Below are positions 44,570 through 54,065 of a stretch of DNA of 64,000 bases, piece after piece. Position numbers and translations under genes: made by a program. The notes under the pieces are model-generated. The model had not been told where the DNA came from, did no database searches, and worked only from the letters and a program-made list of their open reading frames with translations. The DNA is from Chitinophaga sp. Ak27. Lineage in GTDB: Bacteria > Bacteroidota > Bacteroidia > Chitinophagales > Chitinophagaceae. Location: positions 806,001 through 870,000 of the forward strand of contig NZ_JABAOB010000003.1 in the NCBI RefSeq assembly GCF_012726295.1, given 5' to 3'. Position 1 is the first letter of the stretch, and each line of letters opens with the position of its first letter.

Positions 44570-45203
44570 CTCTGTTTTCTGCTCCTTCTACTAGTTCCAC
44601 CTCGTATACGGGGCTAAAAAGATACCATCGCTGCGAGGCAACCTCTTCGCAGCGATATCTTTTCCGGATCCGGGCTCCCCGGCGGAATACGCGTCCGTCT
44701 TTTGTTTTGAAGAAACCGCCGAGCGGTACTTGTTCTACAAAAAAATGATTTTCTTTCTGGCGATCGTAGTTTTTGAGTACCCGTAGCAGGTTTTCATCTG
44801 CGCAAGAACTGGCGGCCGGATTAGCCATACTTTGGCGCACGGCTTTTTCCACATCGGGAGGCAGCAGGCTTTTGCCCACAAATCCATGTAAGATATAACT
44901 GAATTCCTGTTTCCACTCTTTACCATGTGCGGCTACGCGGTTGGCATATTTATTAAAAGTGGTCAGGTGGGCAATTTCATGCAGTAAAGTAAGGAGAAAG
45001 GAATACTTGTTCAGCGAACCGTTTACGCTGATCCGATGTCCTTTGCCCTGTCCATCCGGGTGGCGGTAGTCGCCCAGGATGCTGGACCGTTCACGGGTAA
45101 TGGTGAGGTGTACCTTATAGGTAGTGAGAAACTCCATTACCTGTCCGAAAGTACCTTCGGGTAAGTAGGACGCTAAAGCATTTAATGGCGCCTCTTTTTT
45201 CAA
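44556..45203 (-). CDS. SprT-like zinc metalloprotease domain protein
   Basis: 215 residues with the zincin motif LLTLLHEIAHLTTFNKYANR (HEIAH), a HGKEWKQEF stretch, and a C-terminal part with RIRKRYRCEEVA. SprT-like domains occur in proteins that process DNA-protein crosslinks or other targets; the role here is unknown. Its final codons lie in the right arm of palindrome copy 2 and read REQKA. It is the last gene of a minus-strand set with AtpZ and bactofilin genes, and starts 5 bp after the preceding stop. Confidence 0.85.
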   Translation of the reverse strand: MKKEAPLNALASYLPEGTFGQVMEFLTTYKVHLTITRERSSILGDYRHPDGQGKGHRISVNGSLNKYSFLLTLLHEIAHLTTFNKYANRVAAHGKEWKQEFSYILHGFVGKSLLPPDVEKAVRQSMANPAASSCADENLLRVLKNYDRQKENHFFVEQVPLGGFFKTKDGRVFRRGARIRKRYRCEEVASQRWYLFSPVYEVELVEGAENREQKA

Positions 45204-45208
45204 ATGGA

Positions 45209-45595
45209 TTATTTTTTAAGCCTGGTTAGCCGGAAGAGGCTGAGTGTTTCAAAAACAGTATATACCAGGTAAAGGAATAACAGTGCAAAAACGGTCAGCT
45301 TGCTGACGTTGGGCCGATACATCAGCACATACACCGCAACGCCGATAACACAAAGGAAAAGTTTGGCAAGGGTGGCGCCGTAAACGGCCCGGATAAATGC
45401 GTTGTGGTTGGAAGAAGCAAGTCCCTGGCGACTTATCAGGTAAGACACCAGGGATATAATGGCCATAATCAGGTTACCAGCCATCAGTACGTTTACGTGT
45501 GTACCAATATCCAGCAACCTGGGTTTGAATATGATGAGAAGTCCGTTTAAAATTCCAAAAACTGCGAATAACCGAATAAAAAATCTATCACTCAT
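45209..45595 (-). CDS. Four-helix membrane protein of unknown function
   Basis: 128 residues with about four hydrophobic segments (near 7-23, 33-53, 68-88 and 98-118). It overlaps the AtpZ gene by 8 bp and is followed at 5 bp by the SprT-like gene. The position beside AtpZ recalls the small membrane protein that precedes atpB in Bacteroidota F-ATPase loci, yet no atpB follows here. Function unknown. Confidence 0.65.
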   Translation of the reverse strand: MSDRFFIRLFAVFGILNGLLIIFKPRLLDIGTHVNVLMAGNLIMAIISLVSYLISRQGLASSNHNAFIRAVYGATLAKLFLCVIGVAVYVLMYRPNVSKLTVFALLFLYLVYTVFETLSLFRLTRLKK

Positions 45596-45824
45596 GCCTG
45601 CGGGTGTCTTTTATAATTTGCCACAAAAGTATGGCTAATGCAATTAAAGAAAAAATGATAAGGAACACAGGGAACCGCCAGCCTATACGCTGGTCGATTT
45701 TATATCCCACAAACACCCCTAATCCCAGCGTAGCCATCATTTGAAAGGCCAGGCCGGCATAGCGCAAAAGTGTGTTACGGCTATTGTCGTTATTATTCTG
45801 CTTCCTGGAGGACGGATTTTCCAT
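45588..45824 (-). CDS. AtpZ/AtpI-family small membrane protein
   Basis: 78 residues with two transmembrane helices: LRYAGLAFQMMATLGLGVFV then GYKIDQRIGWRFPVFLIIFS and a short tail (LLWQIIKDTRRHE). In the family this protein lies upstream of F-type ATPase genes and may help ion supply or assembly. It overlaps bactofilin by 32 bp and the following membrane gene by 8 bp. No ATPase subunit genes are in this window. Confidence 0.85.
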   Translation of the reverse strand: MENPSSRKQNNNDNSRNTLLRYAGLAFQMMATLGLGVFVGYKIDQRIGWRFPVFLIIFSLIALAILLWQIIKDTRRHE

Positions 45825-46215
45825 GTTTCAGATTATCTGCCGGCTGCTGATCATCCATATAGCAACGGCCATTGAACTTCGCAGTAGGCTCCATTTCAAA
45901 ATGCGCAGTATACACATCACCTTTCACTAAAGCATTGCCTTTTAAAAACAACAGTTCTTCTACTTTGATAATGCCTGTCACTTTACCCAGGATGTCAGCG
46001 CTCTGGCATACCAGGTCGCCCGTAATATCGCCTTCCGGACCTACCACTATCTTAGCTTTGGTAGATACCAGGCCATTTACCTGGCCATCAATTCTAATGT
46101 CTCCTTCGCATACTATATCACCCTGGATAGTAGTACCATTACCGATAATGTTAACCGTAGAGGTAGGCAACATGGTCTTATTGTCACCTTTTGATTTTTG
46201 ATTGCTATTAAACAT
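45793..46215 (-). CDS. Bactofilin (polymer-forming cytoskeletal protein)
   Basis: 140 residues. After a disordered N-terminus (FNSNQKSKGDNKTMLPTSTV) the core shows the right-handed beta-helix pattern INIIGNGTTIQGDIVCEGDI, RIDGQVNGLVSTKAKIVVGP and GDITGDLVCQSADILGKVTG. Bactofilins polymerise into membrane-associated filaments that shape or organise the cell. It starts a minus-strand set (bactofilin, AtpZ, membrane protein, SprT) and is separated by 141 bp from the next upstream gene. The position next to PorW/SprE-like gene is seen in many Bacteroidota. Confidence 0.88.
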   Translation of the reverse strand: MFNSNQKSKGDNKTMLPTSTVNIIGNGTTIQGDIVCEGDIRIDGQVNGLVSTKAKIVVGPEGDITGDLVCQSADILGKVTGIIKVEELLFLKGNALVKGDVYTAHFEMEPTAKFNGRCYMDDQQPADNLKHGKSVLQEAE

Positions 46216-46356
46216 AGGGAGTCAGGTTTTTCAAGTTTAGTGATGTAATATAAATAAAATATGAAATATTTTGATATTTATATATTTAGACACTTTATGC
46301 ACACATTTCCGCACACTCATCCTTGCATATGAAATAATAAAATAACTAAATAATAA

Positions 46357-46761
46357 CTAGTAGGTACTGTTGTCTACAGTAGGGACTTTCAGCGTAGTCG
46401 TGTCCAATTTCCCGGTAAATTCACCGTTGATCACCTGTTTGATATTGTTCAGATACTGGTCACGGGCATTAATAGCCGTTTCCAGTGAGTCGGCACGCAT
46501 TTTTAAATGAATAAATTCCTTGCGCTGCTTCAGGTCTCCATAGCCGGGAATATAATAGCGCAAAGGGGTAAACACGACAGTAGCCACCGTAATGGCCACC
46601 AGGAGCACAAAAAGGGTACTGAAGGCAATATACACGCTCATACGGGAGAGTTTGAACGAGGTCACTTCTTCATAGGTATCGTCATTCATAATGACCAAAC
46701 GGTACTTATGACTGAGTTTTTCCAGGTTTCTTCTGTTGTTTTTATTCCCCTTCTTGGCCAT
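46357..46761 (-). CDS. Membrane-anchored protein resembling the N-terminus of M23 peptidases, but lacking the peptidase domain
   Basis: 134 residues with one transmembrane helix (about 43-65: MSVYIAFSTLFVLLVAITVA). The opening LEKLSHKYRLVIMNDDTYEE and the region after the membrane (YYIPGYGDLKQRKEFIHLKM) are familiar to me as the N-terminal part of Bacteroidota M23-family peptidases, followed by a coiled segment. The frame ends with VDNSTY before any HxxxD or HxH peptidase motif. A truncated protein or a shorter paralogue is possible. It is convergent to none and diverges from the PorW-like gene. Confidence 0.6.
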   Translation of the reverse strand: MAKKGNKNNRRNLEKLSHKYRLVIMNDDTYEEVTSFKLSRMSVYIAFSTLFVLLVAITVATVVFTPLRYYIPGYGDLKQRKEFIHLKMRADSLETAINARDQYLNNIKQVINGEFTGKLDTTTLKVPTVDNSTY

Positions 46762-46833
46762 GTTTGTGTTACTACTTAAAGAAATTAATCCTTTTAAGGC
46801 GGGCTAAAGTTAATCATTATTTTGAAAGCTAAA

Positions 46834-46922
46834 AGCAGAAAGCGGAAAGCAAAAAGCTATTGAACAGGAGATATTCGCAGTTAATCTCCGGGCTAATAGC
46901 TTTTTGCTTTCCGCTTTCTGCT
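46834..46922. repeat. Dispersed long palindrome, copy 3
   Basis: A perfect 28-bp inverted repeat (46834-46861 with 46895-46922) with the same core AGCAAAAAGCTATT; an inner stem GGAGAT/ATCTCC (46867-46872, 46884-46889) lies in the loop. It sits in the divergent region between the M23-like gene and the PorW-like gene, so terminator function is unlikely here. Confidence 0.92.
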
Positions 46923-47016
46923 CTCTGCTTTAAAAAAAGCCACTATTTTATACTATCTTTAAAATATTTTTTCAAACTATAAGTTATATATATTTAGCCT
47001 ATACACCCTGGCATCC

Positions 47017-50000
47017 ATGAATTGCATCAAACTGCTTCTTAAATATCTGGGAATAATTGTATTGTCATTTTGCCTGGGTTTGCCGGCGGTCTGGGCACAG
47101 AACAGACCCCAAAATAGACCATCGCAAACAAACTACCAGAATCAGACTCCAAGTCCCGGCAATCAGCAACAAAGGCCTGCTGTCAAACCCCTTTTTAAAC
47201 CCCGGGAAAATCATGTGGTACAGGATCGGCGCCCCCCTTCAGAAGTAATGCTGGAGAAAAAGAAATGGACCTGGAAAAGGCGGTTCTTCCAGAACATGGC
47301 TACCCGGTTTAATTATTACTTCCACGCCAAAGTGAAGCTGGACCGCGTAGTAAAGTCGGCTAACCGCGATGGGCAGGATAATTACAACTTGCTGCTCCCG
47401 TTTTACCCCTACAGCCTCCAAAGCCAGGGCTTTAATAAAGGGGAGCTGGACTCTGTGATCGACAAAACCACTATGGCCGTACAACTACACGATCCCCGTG
47501 GAAAATGGATAGATGACTGCTTCCTGCTGATGGGAAGGGCCTATTTTTATGAGGGTGACCTGGATAATGCCAATAAAACATTCCAGTACGTCAACATTAC
47601 CTTTGCACCCAAAAGCAAATCAGAATATAAAACAGTAGTAGGTGCCCGGGAAAATGACCAGATTTCTATTGCCACCAACGAAAAAAGAAAAGGCTTCTTC
47701 GGAAAGCTCAAACATACCAAAGCACGTAACGACGCCTTCCTGTGGAGAGCCAGAACCCTGCTGGAGCAAAAGGAATATGACGAAGTTCAGGCCCTGCTCA
47801 ATATCCTGCACACCGATCCCAACTTTCCTCACCGGCTCGACGGCGAACTGGCAGAGGTACGCGCCTACAGCAACTATATCCAGAAAAGATATCCCGAAAC
47901 AATTGCACCTTTAGAGGAAGCCATTAACCTGAGCCGCAACCGGGTTTCCCGCGCCAGGATGTCCTTTATCCTGGGGCAGCTATATGTACAGCTGAATCGT
48001 CCGGATTCCGCCCTGGAGCAATTCAGGAACGTAATTGGCATGAAACCCGATCCTATGATGGATTTCCAGGCCAGGGTTCAAATTGCTAAAACCAACGCCC
48101 AAACCACCGGCGATATCGCTAAAAGTATTGCAGGCCTCCATCATATGCTCAGGAAAGAGCGGTTCCAGAAATTCCGCGATGGTATTTACTATACCATGGG
48201 AACCCTGGTAGCGCCCAAAGACCCGGAAACAGCCATCGGTTATATGAAGCAGGGGCTTAAAATGCCGAGCGACAACCTGATGCAGCGTACGCTCAACTAT
48301 AAAGGCATTGCAGATATCTATTACGAACAACGCAATTATCCCGACGCAAAAAAATATTACGACAGCACCGCCGGTGTAATGACCCAGGACTTTGCAGATG
48401 CCGCTACAGTGAAAACACGGAAAGAAGTGCTCAGCGATGTGGTAGCCAAACTGGAAATCATTCACCGAGAAGACAGCCTGCAGAAAATTGCCGCCATGTC
48501 GCCTTCCGACAGGAATATCTTCCTGACCAAAATGGTGGCTGGCATTAAAACCAAGGCCGCAGAAGAGAAGAAAAAAGCGTCTGAGGAAGCGGCACATGGC
48601 CTGGATGCCGCATCGCTCGGTATGAATGTGGGCGGGGCTTACTCTCCAAAAGACGAGAAAGGCGAATGGTATTTTTACAATGCCGCCAGCAAATCGGCCG
48701 GTTATTCCGAATTTAAACGCAGGTGGGGAAACCGCCAGCCAGGCGATAACTGGCGCCGCAGCCAAAACGGCGTTGTCAACGCAGCCAATAGTAACGCCCC
48801 TATTGAAATTGCCGAAGATCATAAAACAGCCACCAAAAACATCTCTCCGGATAGTTTAACTACGGATATGCTAAGCGCCGATCTGCCGCTTACCCCGGAA
48901 AAACTGGCCGCTTCCCAGAAGTCGGTAAAAGAGGCCTGGTTTGACCTGGGCAAACTATACCACGATAAACTGGAGAACTACCCGCTGGCCATAGAAACCT
49001 ACGATTCATTACTGATCCTTTTCCCGGATCATCCGCGCAAACCGGAAGTATTGTATTCATTGTACGTTTGGCATAATAAACTGAATCATACTGCACAGGC
49101 AAATCAATATAAAACATTGGTGCTTAATCAATATGGTAATACCAACTTTGCCGATATCATCCGTTCCGGCGGCCTGAATGATGCCGATGGGCCCAGAAAG
49201 AAGCAGATCAGCGCCCTCTATGATTCGGCCTATACAGCCTTCCTGGATGGCAATTATGATAAGTCGATGGCGTTGAAGCAGCAGTCTGACAGTTCGTATG
49301 GCTTTAGCTTCCTGAAACCGAAATTCGACCTGCTGGAAGCTATGTTGATTGTAAAAACAGATACCGCCTTTGTTACTGATTCCCTGCAGCGTTCGCGCAA
49401 GGCAGTGCAGGCCGTATTAACCAAATATGCAGCAGATGAGCCTATCCGCACCCAGGCCCAGGCCTTGATGGATGCGCTGGACCACCGGGCGGAATTAACC
49501 GCTTACCTGGCTAAACTGGAAGTACGAAAGAAAGATGCCAATGGGCAACTGTTGGATGAAAATATTACCATGCGGTACCCCTGGCAAAATCCGCAGTCGG
49601 TATTGGCTGATAAAGTGAATGTTGCCACCGCCAAGACGCCGGTAGATTCTTCCGCTATTAAAGCCGGCATTATAGCCCCTATTCCGGGGCCTATAGCCAC
49701 GGTAGCGCCGTCTAAACCGGTTACCCCTTATAAAATCACACCAGATAATCCATTTTTCGTAGTGCTTTCCTTCCAGCGGGTGTCGAAAGAATTGATGGAT
49801 GAAGGGCTAGCGCAGTTTACCCGGTATAATGCTTCTAAACATGCCGCCGATAAAATTGAGGTAGGCAGCTTCGTGCTCACCCCTAATGATGTGATGCTGA
49901 TCTTCCGGTTGTTCCCGAACGAGGATAAGGCACTGGCTTATTTCGATGAAATCCGCGATGAAGCCGCTATTTCCATTATTCCTAAGATCAGGCCTACAGA

Positions 50001-50106
50001 GTATAACTTCTTTGTGATTTCCCGGGATAATTTTATCCTGCTCAACAGCACCAAAGACCTGACAGGATATCGTAAGTTTTTTACAGATAATTATGTAACG
50101 CAGTAA
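47017..50106 (+). CDS. TPR-repeat periplasmic protein, PorW/SprE-like (type IX secretion)
   Basis: 1029 residues with signal peptide ending VWAQ. The block WTWKRRFFQNMATRFNYYFHA and the following LLPFYPYSLQSQ plus WIDDCFLLMGRAYFY match the N-terminal part of PorW/SprE family proteins as I remember them. Several TPR-like helices occupy about 150-470 and 630-690, separated by a Lys/Glu-rich segment. PorW/SprE helps the type IX secretion machine and gliding-like functions in Bacteroidota. The context (bactofilin/AtpZ in divergence, PBP1A downstream) supports this. The T9SS cargo encoded at 19802-21373 would be a plausible client. Confidence 0.7.
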   Translation: MNCIKLLLKYLGIIVLSFCLGLPAVWAQNRPQNRPSQTNYQNQTPSPGNQQQRPAVKPLFKPRENHVVQDRRPPSEVMLEKKKWTWKRRFFQNMATRFNYYFHAKVKLDRVVKSANRDGQDNYNLLLPFYPYSLQSQGFNKGELDSVIDKTTMAVQLHDPRGKWIDDCFLLMGRAYFYEGDLDNANKTFQYVNITFAPKSKSEYKTVVGARENDQISIATNEKRKGFFGKLKHTKARNDAFLWRARTLLEQKEYDEVQALLNILHTDPNFPHRLDGELAEVRAYSNYIQKRYPETIAPLEEAINLSRNRVSRARMSFILGQLYVQLNRPDSALEQFRNVIGMKPDPMMDFQARVQIAKTNAQTTGDIAKSIAGLHHMLRKERFQKFRDGIYYTMGTLVAPKDPETAIGYMKQGLKMPSDNLMQRTLNYKGIADIYYEQRNYPDAKKYYDSTAGVMTQDFADAATVKTRKEVLSDVVAKLEIIHREDSLQKIAAMSPSDRNIFLTKMVAGIKTKAAEEKKKASEEAAHGLDAASLGMNVGGAYSPKDEKGEWYFYNAASKSAGYSEFKRRWGNRQPGDNWRRSQNGVVNAANSNAPIEIAEDHKTATKNISPDSLTTDMLSADLPLTPEKLAASQKSVKEAWFDLGKLYHDKLENYPLAIETYDSLLILFPDHPRKPEVLYSLYVWHNKLNHTAQANQYKTLVLNQYGNTNFADIIRSGGLNDADGPRKKQISALYDSAYTAFLDGNYDKSMALKQQSDSSYGFSFLKPKFDLLEAMLIVKTDTAFVTDSLQRSRKAVQAVLTKYAADEPIRTQAQALMDALDHRAELTAYLAKLEVRKKDANGQLLDENITMRYPWQNPQSVLADKVNVATAKTPVDSSAIKAGIIAPIPGPIATVAPSKPVTPYKITPDNPFFVVLSFQRVSKELMDEGLAQFTRYNASKHAADKIEVGSFVLTPNDVMLIFRLFPNEDKALAYFDEIRDEAAISIIPKIRPTEYNFFVISRDNFILLNSTKDLTGYRKFFTDNYVTQ

Positions 50107-50276
50107 GTAATGTTATAATTTTAAATAGCTTTGTCGGTCAAACTGCCCTAAACAGGCGTGTTTATTGCAGTTGAACTTTATTGAAAAATTTATATATATA
50201 GCCAACGGATAGTAATAAATTGCCGGAAATTCGGAAGAATGAGGCAATTTGGCCATAAAACAAATTATATAAGCGC

Positions 50277-52658
50277 ATGAAAAAATCGGTGAAAATATTG
50301 TGGCGGGTGGCTTTTGGTATCTTAGCATTACTTGTTCTCTTTGTTTTACTCATCAACTTCCGCGTGATAGGCAGTATGCCTTCCCTGGAGGAGCTTGAAA
50401 ACCCAAGGGCAGCCCTGGCTGCTGAGGTGATCGCCGATGATGGAACTATTCTCGGTAAATATTACCAGGTAGATCGTTCGAGCAGTGATTACAATGAGAT
50501 ATCCAAAAATGTGATCAACGCGCTCATAGCAACGGAAGAAACCAGGTTTTACGATAACTCCGGTATTGACCCCAAGGGGACCCTAGCCATTCCCTTTTAC
50601 CTGCTCATTGGTAAAAAACGTGGTTCCAGTACCATTACCCAGCAGCTGGCACTGAACCTGCAAACGGATGCCCTGGGGAAACAACGTTCCGGTAATCCTG
50701 TTGGAAGAGCTTTCCAGAAGATACAGGAGTGGATTATGGCAGTAAAACTGGAGCGTAACTTCACCAAGCAGGAGATCCTCACGCTCTACCTGAATACTGT
50801 AGCCTTTGGCGATAACGTATATGGTATTGAAAATGGTGCCCGGACTTTCTTCAGCAAAGATGCAGGGCATTTATCCATTGAGGAAGCAGCCATCCTGGTA
50901 GGTATGCTGAAAGGTAATACCATCTATAATCCACGGCGTAATCCTCAAAATGCGCTGAATCGCCGTAATACGGTGATCGACAATATGCAGGATGCCGGAT
51001 TTATTACCCCGGCAGAAGCGGCATCTGCTAAGAGTAAACCCATCGTACTGCACTATAATAAGATAGACCATAACAAAGGATTGGCGCCTTATTTCAGAGA
51101 AGTACTGCGCGATGAGCTGAAAGGCTGGTGTAAACAACACAAAAAAGCAGATGGATCAGAATACAACCTCTATCGCGATGGTCTGAAAATATATACGACG
51201 ATTAACCCAAGAATGCAGTTGTATGCGGAAGAAGCGGTGGCCAAACACCTGGCAGTACTGCAAAAATCCCTGTCTGCACAAAGCGATGTCAAAACCGGCA
51301 GTATATGGAAGAAGTGGCCTAAATACCTGGATCAGTACATGAAAGAATCTGACCGGTACCGGGCTATGAAAGACGATGAGGAAGATGATTCTACCATTGC
51401 CCGTGTATTCAATACACCTACCCGTATGAAGGTATTCGCCTGGAAGAGCTCTACAGAACCGGATTTGAATGAAACAGATACGGTAATGACGCCGATGGAC
51501 TCCATTAAATATATGCGTGCTATCTTGCAGGCCGGCTTTATGGCCATGGATCCGGAAAGTGGAGAGGTAAAAGCCTGGGTGGGCGGACCGGATTTTCGTT
51601 ATTTCAAGAACGACCACGTAGCTAAAACCCGTCGCCAGGTAGGATCTACTTTCAAACCCTTTCTGTATTGCTTTGCGATTATGAATGGTTTTTCGCCTAA
51701 CACCGTTTTACCTAATGAACCGATCAATATCAATGGATGGACGCCCCATAACTCTGAAGGTAGTACAGGTGGCTCCATTACCATGGCGGGTGCACTGGCC
51801 AAGTCATTGAACCTGGTGGCCGCTTACCTGATCAAACAGATTGGCGCCAAGTCATTTGCGGATTTCGCGAAGAATAAAGTGGGCTTCAGTAGTGATATTC
51901 CCGCTTACCCGGCCATCGCGCTGGGGGCGGTGGAAATATCGCTGTATGAGCTGATGCAGGGGTATACGATGTTCCCGGCCAGGGGTATTAATACCAAGCC
52001 TATTTATATTACCCGTATTGAGGACAGGAACGGCAATATCCTGGAAACATTTGCGCCGGTTAAACGTGAGGTGATCAGCGAGAAAGAATCCTACACTATG
52101 GTGAAAATGATGGAAGGAGTGGTAGCTCCCGGCGGTACAGGTGCGCGTATGCGTTCCCGTTATAACATCCAGGGCGAGATTGCCGGTAAAACCGGTACCA
52201 CCAATGATAATACGGATGGCTGGTTTATGGGATATACCCCCAAATTGCTGGCGGGCGCCTGGGTAGGCTGTGAAAACAACTTTATTCATTTCAGCACCAC
52301 GGCCATCGGGCAGGGTGCGAATACCGGCCTTCCGATCTGGGCTTATTTCATGCAGAAAGTATATGCAGATCCTACGTTGAAAGTTAGTGCCAGCGATCAT
52401 TTCCCCGTGCCGAGAAACATGAGTGAAGATGATATCTACATGAATTATGATTCCAACGTAAAACCAGGTGCGGAAGCGGAAAATGTAGGTAATGGTTCTG
52501 CAGATGATTACGGCTCCGGCGATGCCAGTGACTATGCTACGCCGGGTGCTGACAAACCTGAAAAGGCGGAAACCACTGCGCCGGCCAAGCCTAAAGAAGA
52601 ACAAAAAGATAAGCCCAAGGCAACCATGCCTGCACCGGCTCCTAAAAAGAACGACTAA
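50277..52658 (+). CDS. Penicillin-binding protein 1A (bifunctional glycosyltransferase/transpeptidase)
   Basis: 793 residues with N-terminal anchor (about 10-30). The glycosyltransferase 51 domain has TEETRFYDNSGIDPKG and RGSSTITQQLALNLQ. The transpeptidase has the SxxK serine in RRQVGSTFKPFLYC, SLN in LAKSLNLVAA and KTG in GEIAGKTGTTND. The tail (about 735-793) is Pro/Lys/Glu-rich and low in order. It polymerises and crosslinks peptidoglycan in the periplasm. It follows the PorW-like gene by 170 bp and is closed by a strong hairpin. Confidence 0.94.
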   Translation: MKKSVKILWRVAFGILALLVLFVLLINFRVIGSMPSLEELENPRAALAAEVIADDGTILGKYYQVDRSSSDYNEISKNVINALIATEETRFYDNSGIDPKGTLAIPFYLLIGKKRGSSTITQQLALNLQTDALGKQRSGNPVGRAFQKIQEWIMAVKLERNFTKQEILTLYLNTVAFGDNVYGIENGARTFFSKDAGHLSIEEAAILVGMLKGNTIYNPRRNPQNALNRRNTVIDNMQDAGFITPAEAASAKSKPIVLHYNKIDHNKGLAPYFREVLRDELKGWCKQHKKADGSEYNLYRDGLKIYTTINPRMQLYAEEAVAKHLAVLQKSLSAQSDVKTGSIWKKWPKYLDQYMKESDRYRAMKDDEEDDSTIARVFNTPTRMKVFAWKSSTEPDLNETDTVMTPMDSIKYMRAILQAGFMAMDPESGEVKAWVGGPDFRYFKNDHVAKTRRQVGSTFKPFLYCFAIMNGFSPNTVLPNEPININGWTPHNSEGSTGGSITMAGALAKSLNLVAAYLIKQIGAKSFADFAKNKVGFSSDIPAYPAIALGAVEISLYELMQGYTMFPARGINTKPIYITRIEDRNGNILETFAPVKREVISEKESYTMVKMMEGVVAPGGTGARMRSRYNIQGEIAGKTGTTNDNTDGWFMGYTPKLLAGAWVGCENNFIHFSTTAIGQGANTGLPIWAYFMQKVYADPTLKVSASDHFPVPRNMSEDDIYMNYDSNVKPGAEAENVGNGSADDYGSGDASDYATPGADKPEKAETTAPAKPKEEQKDKPKATMPAPAPKKND

Positions 52659-52676
52659 ACGAAAAGATATACAAAG

Positions 52677-52712
52677 AGAGAGGGCTGACTACACTGGTAG
52701 TCAGCCCTCTCT
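52677..52712. terminator. Bidirectional terminator between PBP1A and sucC
   Basis: A 16-bp perfect stem, AGAGAGGGCTGACTAC with its complement, encloses ACTG. It separates two convergent genes. Confidence 0.95.
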
Positions 52713-52738
52713 TATTTTAAGGATTTGTATGCTTGATA

Positions 52739-53950
52739 TTAGGCTACGGCTTTGTTTACCAGGGCAGCTGCTTCGCTGAGGAGGATCGCTGACTGTACTT
52801 TCAGGCCGCTTTCTTCGATCAGTGCTTTTGCTTCTGCAGCGTTGGTGCCCTGCAAACGTACAATGATAGGTACAGTGATGTTACCGATGGATTTGTAAGC
52901 ATCAATTACACCCTGCGCTACTCTGTCGCAACGAACGATACCACCGAAGATATTGATCAGGATAGCTTTTACTTTAGGATCTTTCAGGATGATACGGAAG
53001 CCTGCTTCTACGGTTTGGGCGTTGGCAGTACCACCTACATCCAGGAAGTTAGCCGGCTCACCACCACTCAGTTTAATCATATCCATGGTAGCCATGGCCA
53101 AACCGGCGCCGTTAACCATACAACCTACGTTACCATCCAGTTTTACGAAATTCAAGTTAAACTTGCTGGCTTCTACTTCGGTAGGATCTTCTTCTGAAAT
53201 ATCGCGGAGTGCTTCCAGGTCAGGATGACGCATCAGGGAGTTGTCGTCCAGGTTAACTTTAGCATCTACAGCAATAATCTTATCATCACTGGTTTTAAAC
53301 AGCGGGTTGATTTCCAGCATGCTGCAATCCAGTCCTACGTATGCGTTATAGAGGTTGGTGACAAATTTTACCATGTTTTTGAACGCTTCACCGGTCAATC
53401 CGAAGTTGAACGCGATGTTGCGTGCCTGGAAGGGCTGCAGGGTCATATTTGGCTTTACCCACTCTTTAAATATTTTTTCAGGTGTGCTGTGTGCTACCTC
53501 TTCGATATCCATACCACCTTCGGTAGAATACATGATAACATTCTGGCTTTTAGCACGATCCAGCAGGATAGACAGGTAGAATTCCTTTACCGGATTGGCG
53601 CCCGGATAGTAAACGTCCTGTGCCACCAGTACCTTATTTACCAGTTTACCTGCTTCGCCGGTCTGGATGGTTACCAGTGTACCGCCCAGTATATTACCAG
53701 CTATGGTTTTGATATCTTCTGCATTTTTTCCTACTGCCACACCTCTTTGTTCTGTACCACGGATCTTACCCTTTCCGCGTCCACCAGCATGGATTTGAGC
53801 CTTAACAACGGCAAATTCATTACCAAATTGCACTTTCAGCTGCTTATATGCTTCCGCAGCCGCTTCAGGGGTATCTACCGGGATACCTTCCTGTACCGGT
53901 ACATTATATTTTTTCAACAGTTCTTTAGCCTGGTACTCGTGTAAGTTCAT
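52739..53950 (-). CDS. sucC: Succinyl-CoA synthetase beta subunit (ADP-forming)
   Basis: 403 residues of ATP-grasp and ligase type: MNLHEYQAKELLKKYNVPVQ, HAGGRGKGKIRGTEQ, LEINPLFKTSDDKIIAVDAK, and GNVGCMVNGAGLAMATMD. The C-terminal domain has NIFGGIVRCDRVAQG with the phosphohistidine-region partner glycines. It makes succinate with ATP from succinyl-CoA in the TCA cycle. It is alone here, without sucD, so the alpha subunit must lie elsewhere. It connects metabolically to the two isocitrate dehydrogenase genes at the right end. Confidence 0.96.
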   Translation of the reverse strand: MNLHEYQAKELLKKYNVPVQEGIPVDTPEAAAEAYKQLKVQFGNEFAVVKAQIHAGGRGKGKIRGTEQRGVAVGKNAEDIKTIAGNILGGTLVTIQTGEAGKLVNKVLVAQDVYYPGANPVKEFYLSILLDRAKSQNVIMYSTEGGMDIEEVAHSTPEKIFKEWVKPNMTLQPFQARNIAFNFGLTGEAFKNMVKFVTNLYNAYVGLDCSMLEINPLFKTSDDKIIAVDAKVNLDDNSLMRHPDLEALRDISEEDPTEVEASKFNLNFVKLDGNVGCMVNGAGLAMATMDMIKLSGGEPANFLDVGGTANAQTVEAGFRIILKDPKVKAILINIFGGIVRCDRVAQGVIDAYKSIGNITVPIIVRLQGTNAAEAKALIEESGLKVQSAILLSEAAALVNKAVA

Positions 53951-54065
53951 CGGAATAAAATTTGCCGCTAAAATAGGTCATTATGATTTAAATATAAAAC
54001 TGCAGTCATTTGTGAATTAAAAAATAACTTTGCGCGGGTTGATTTTTAAATCCGACTTTTAACTA

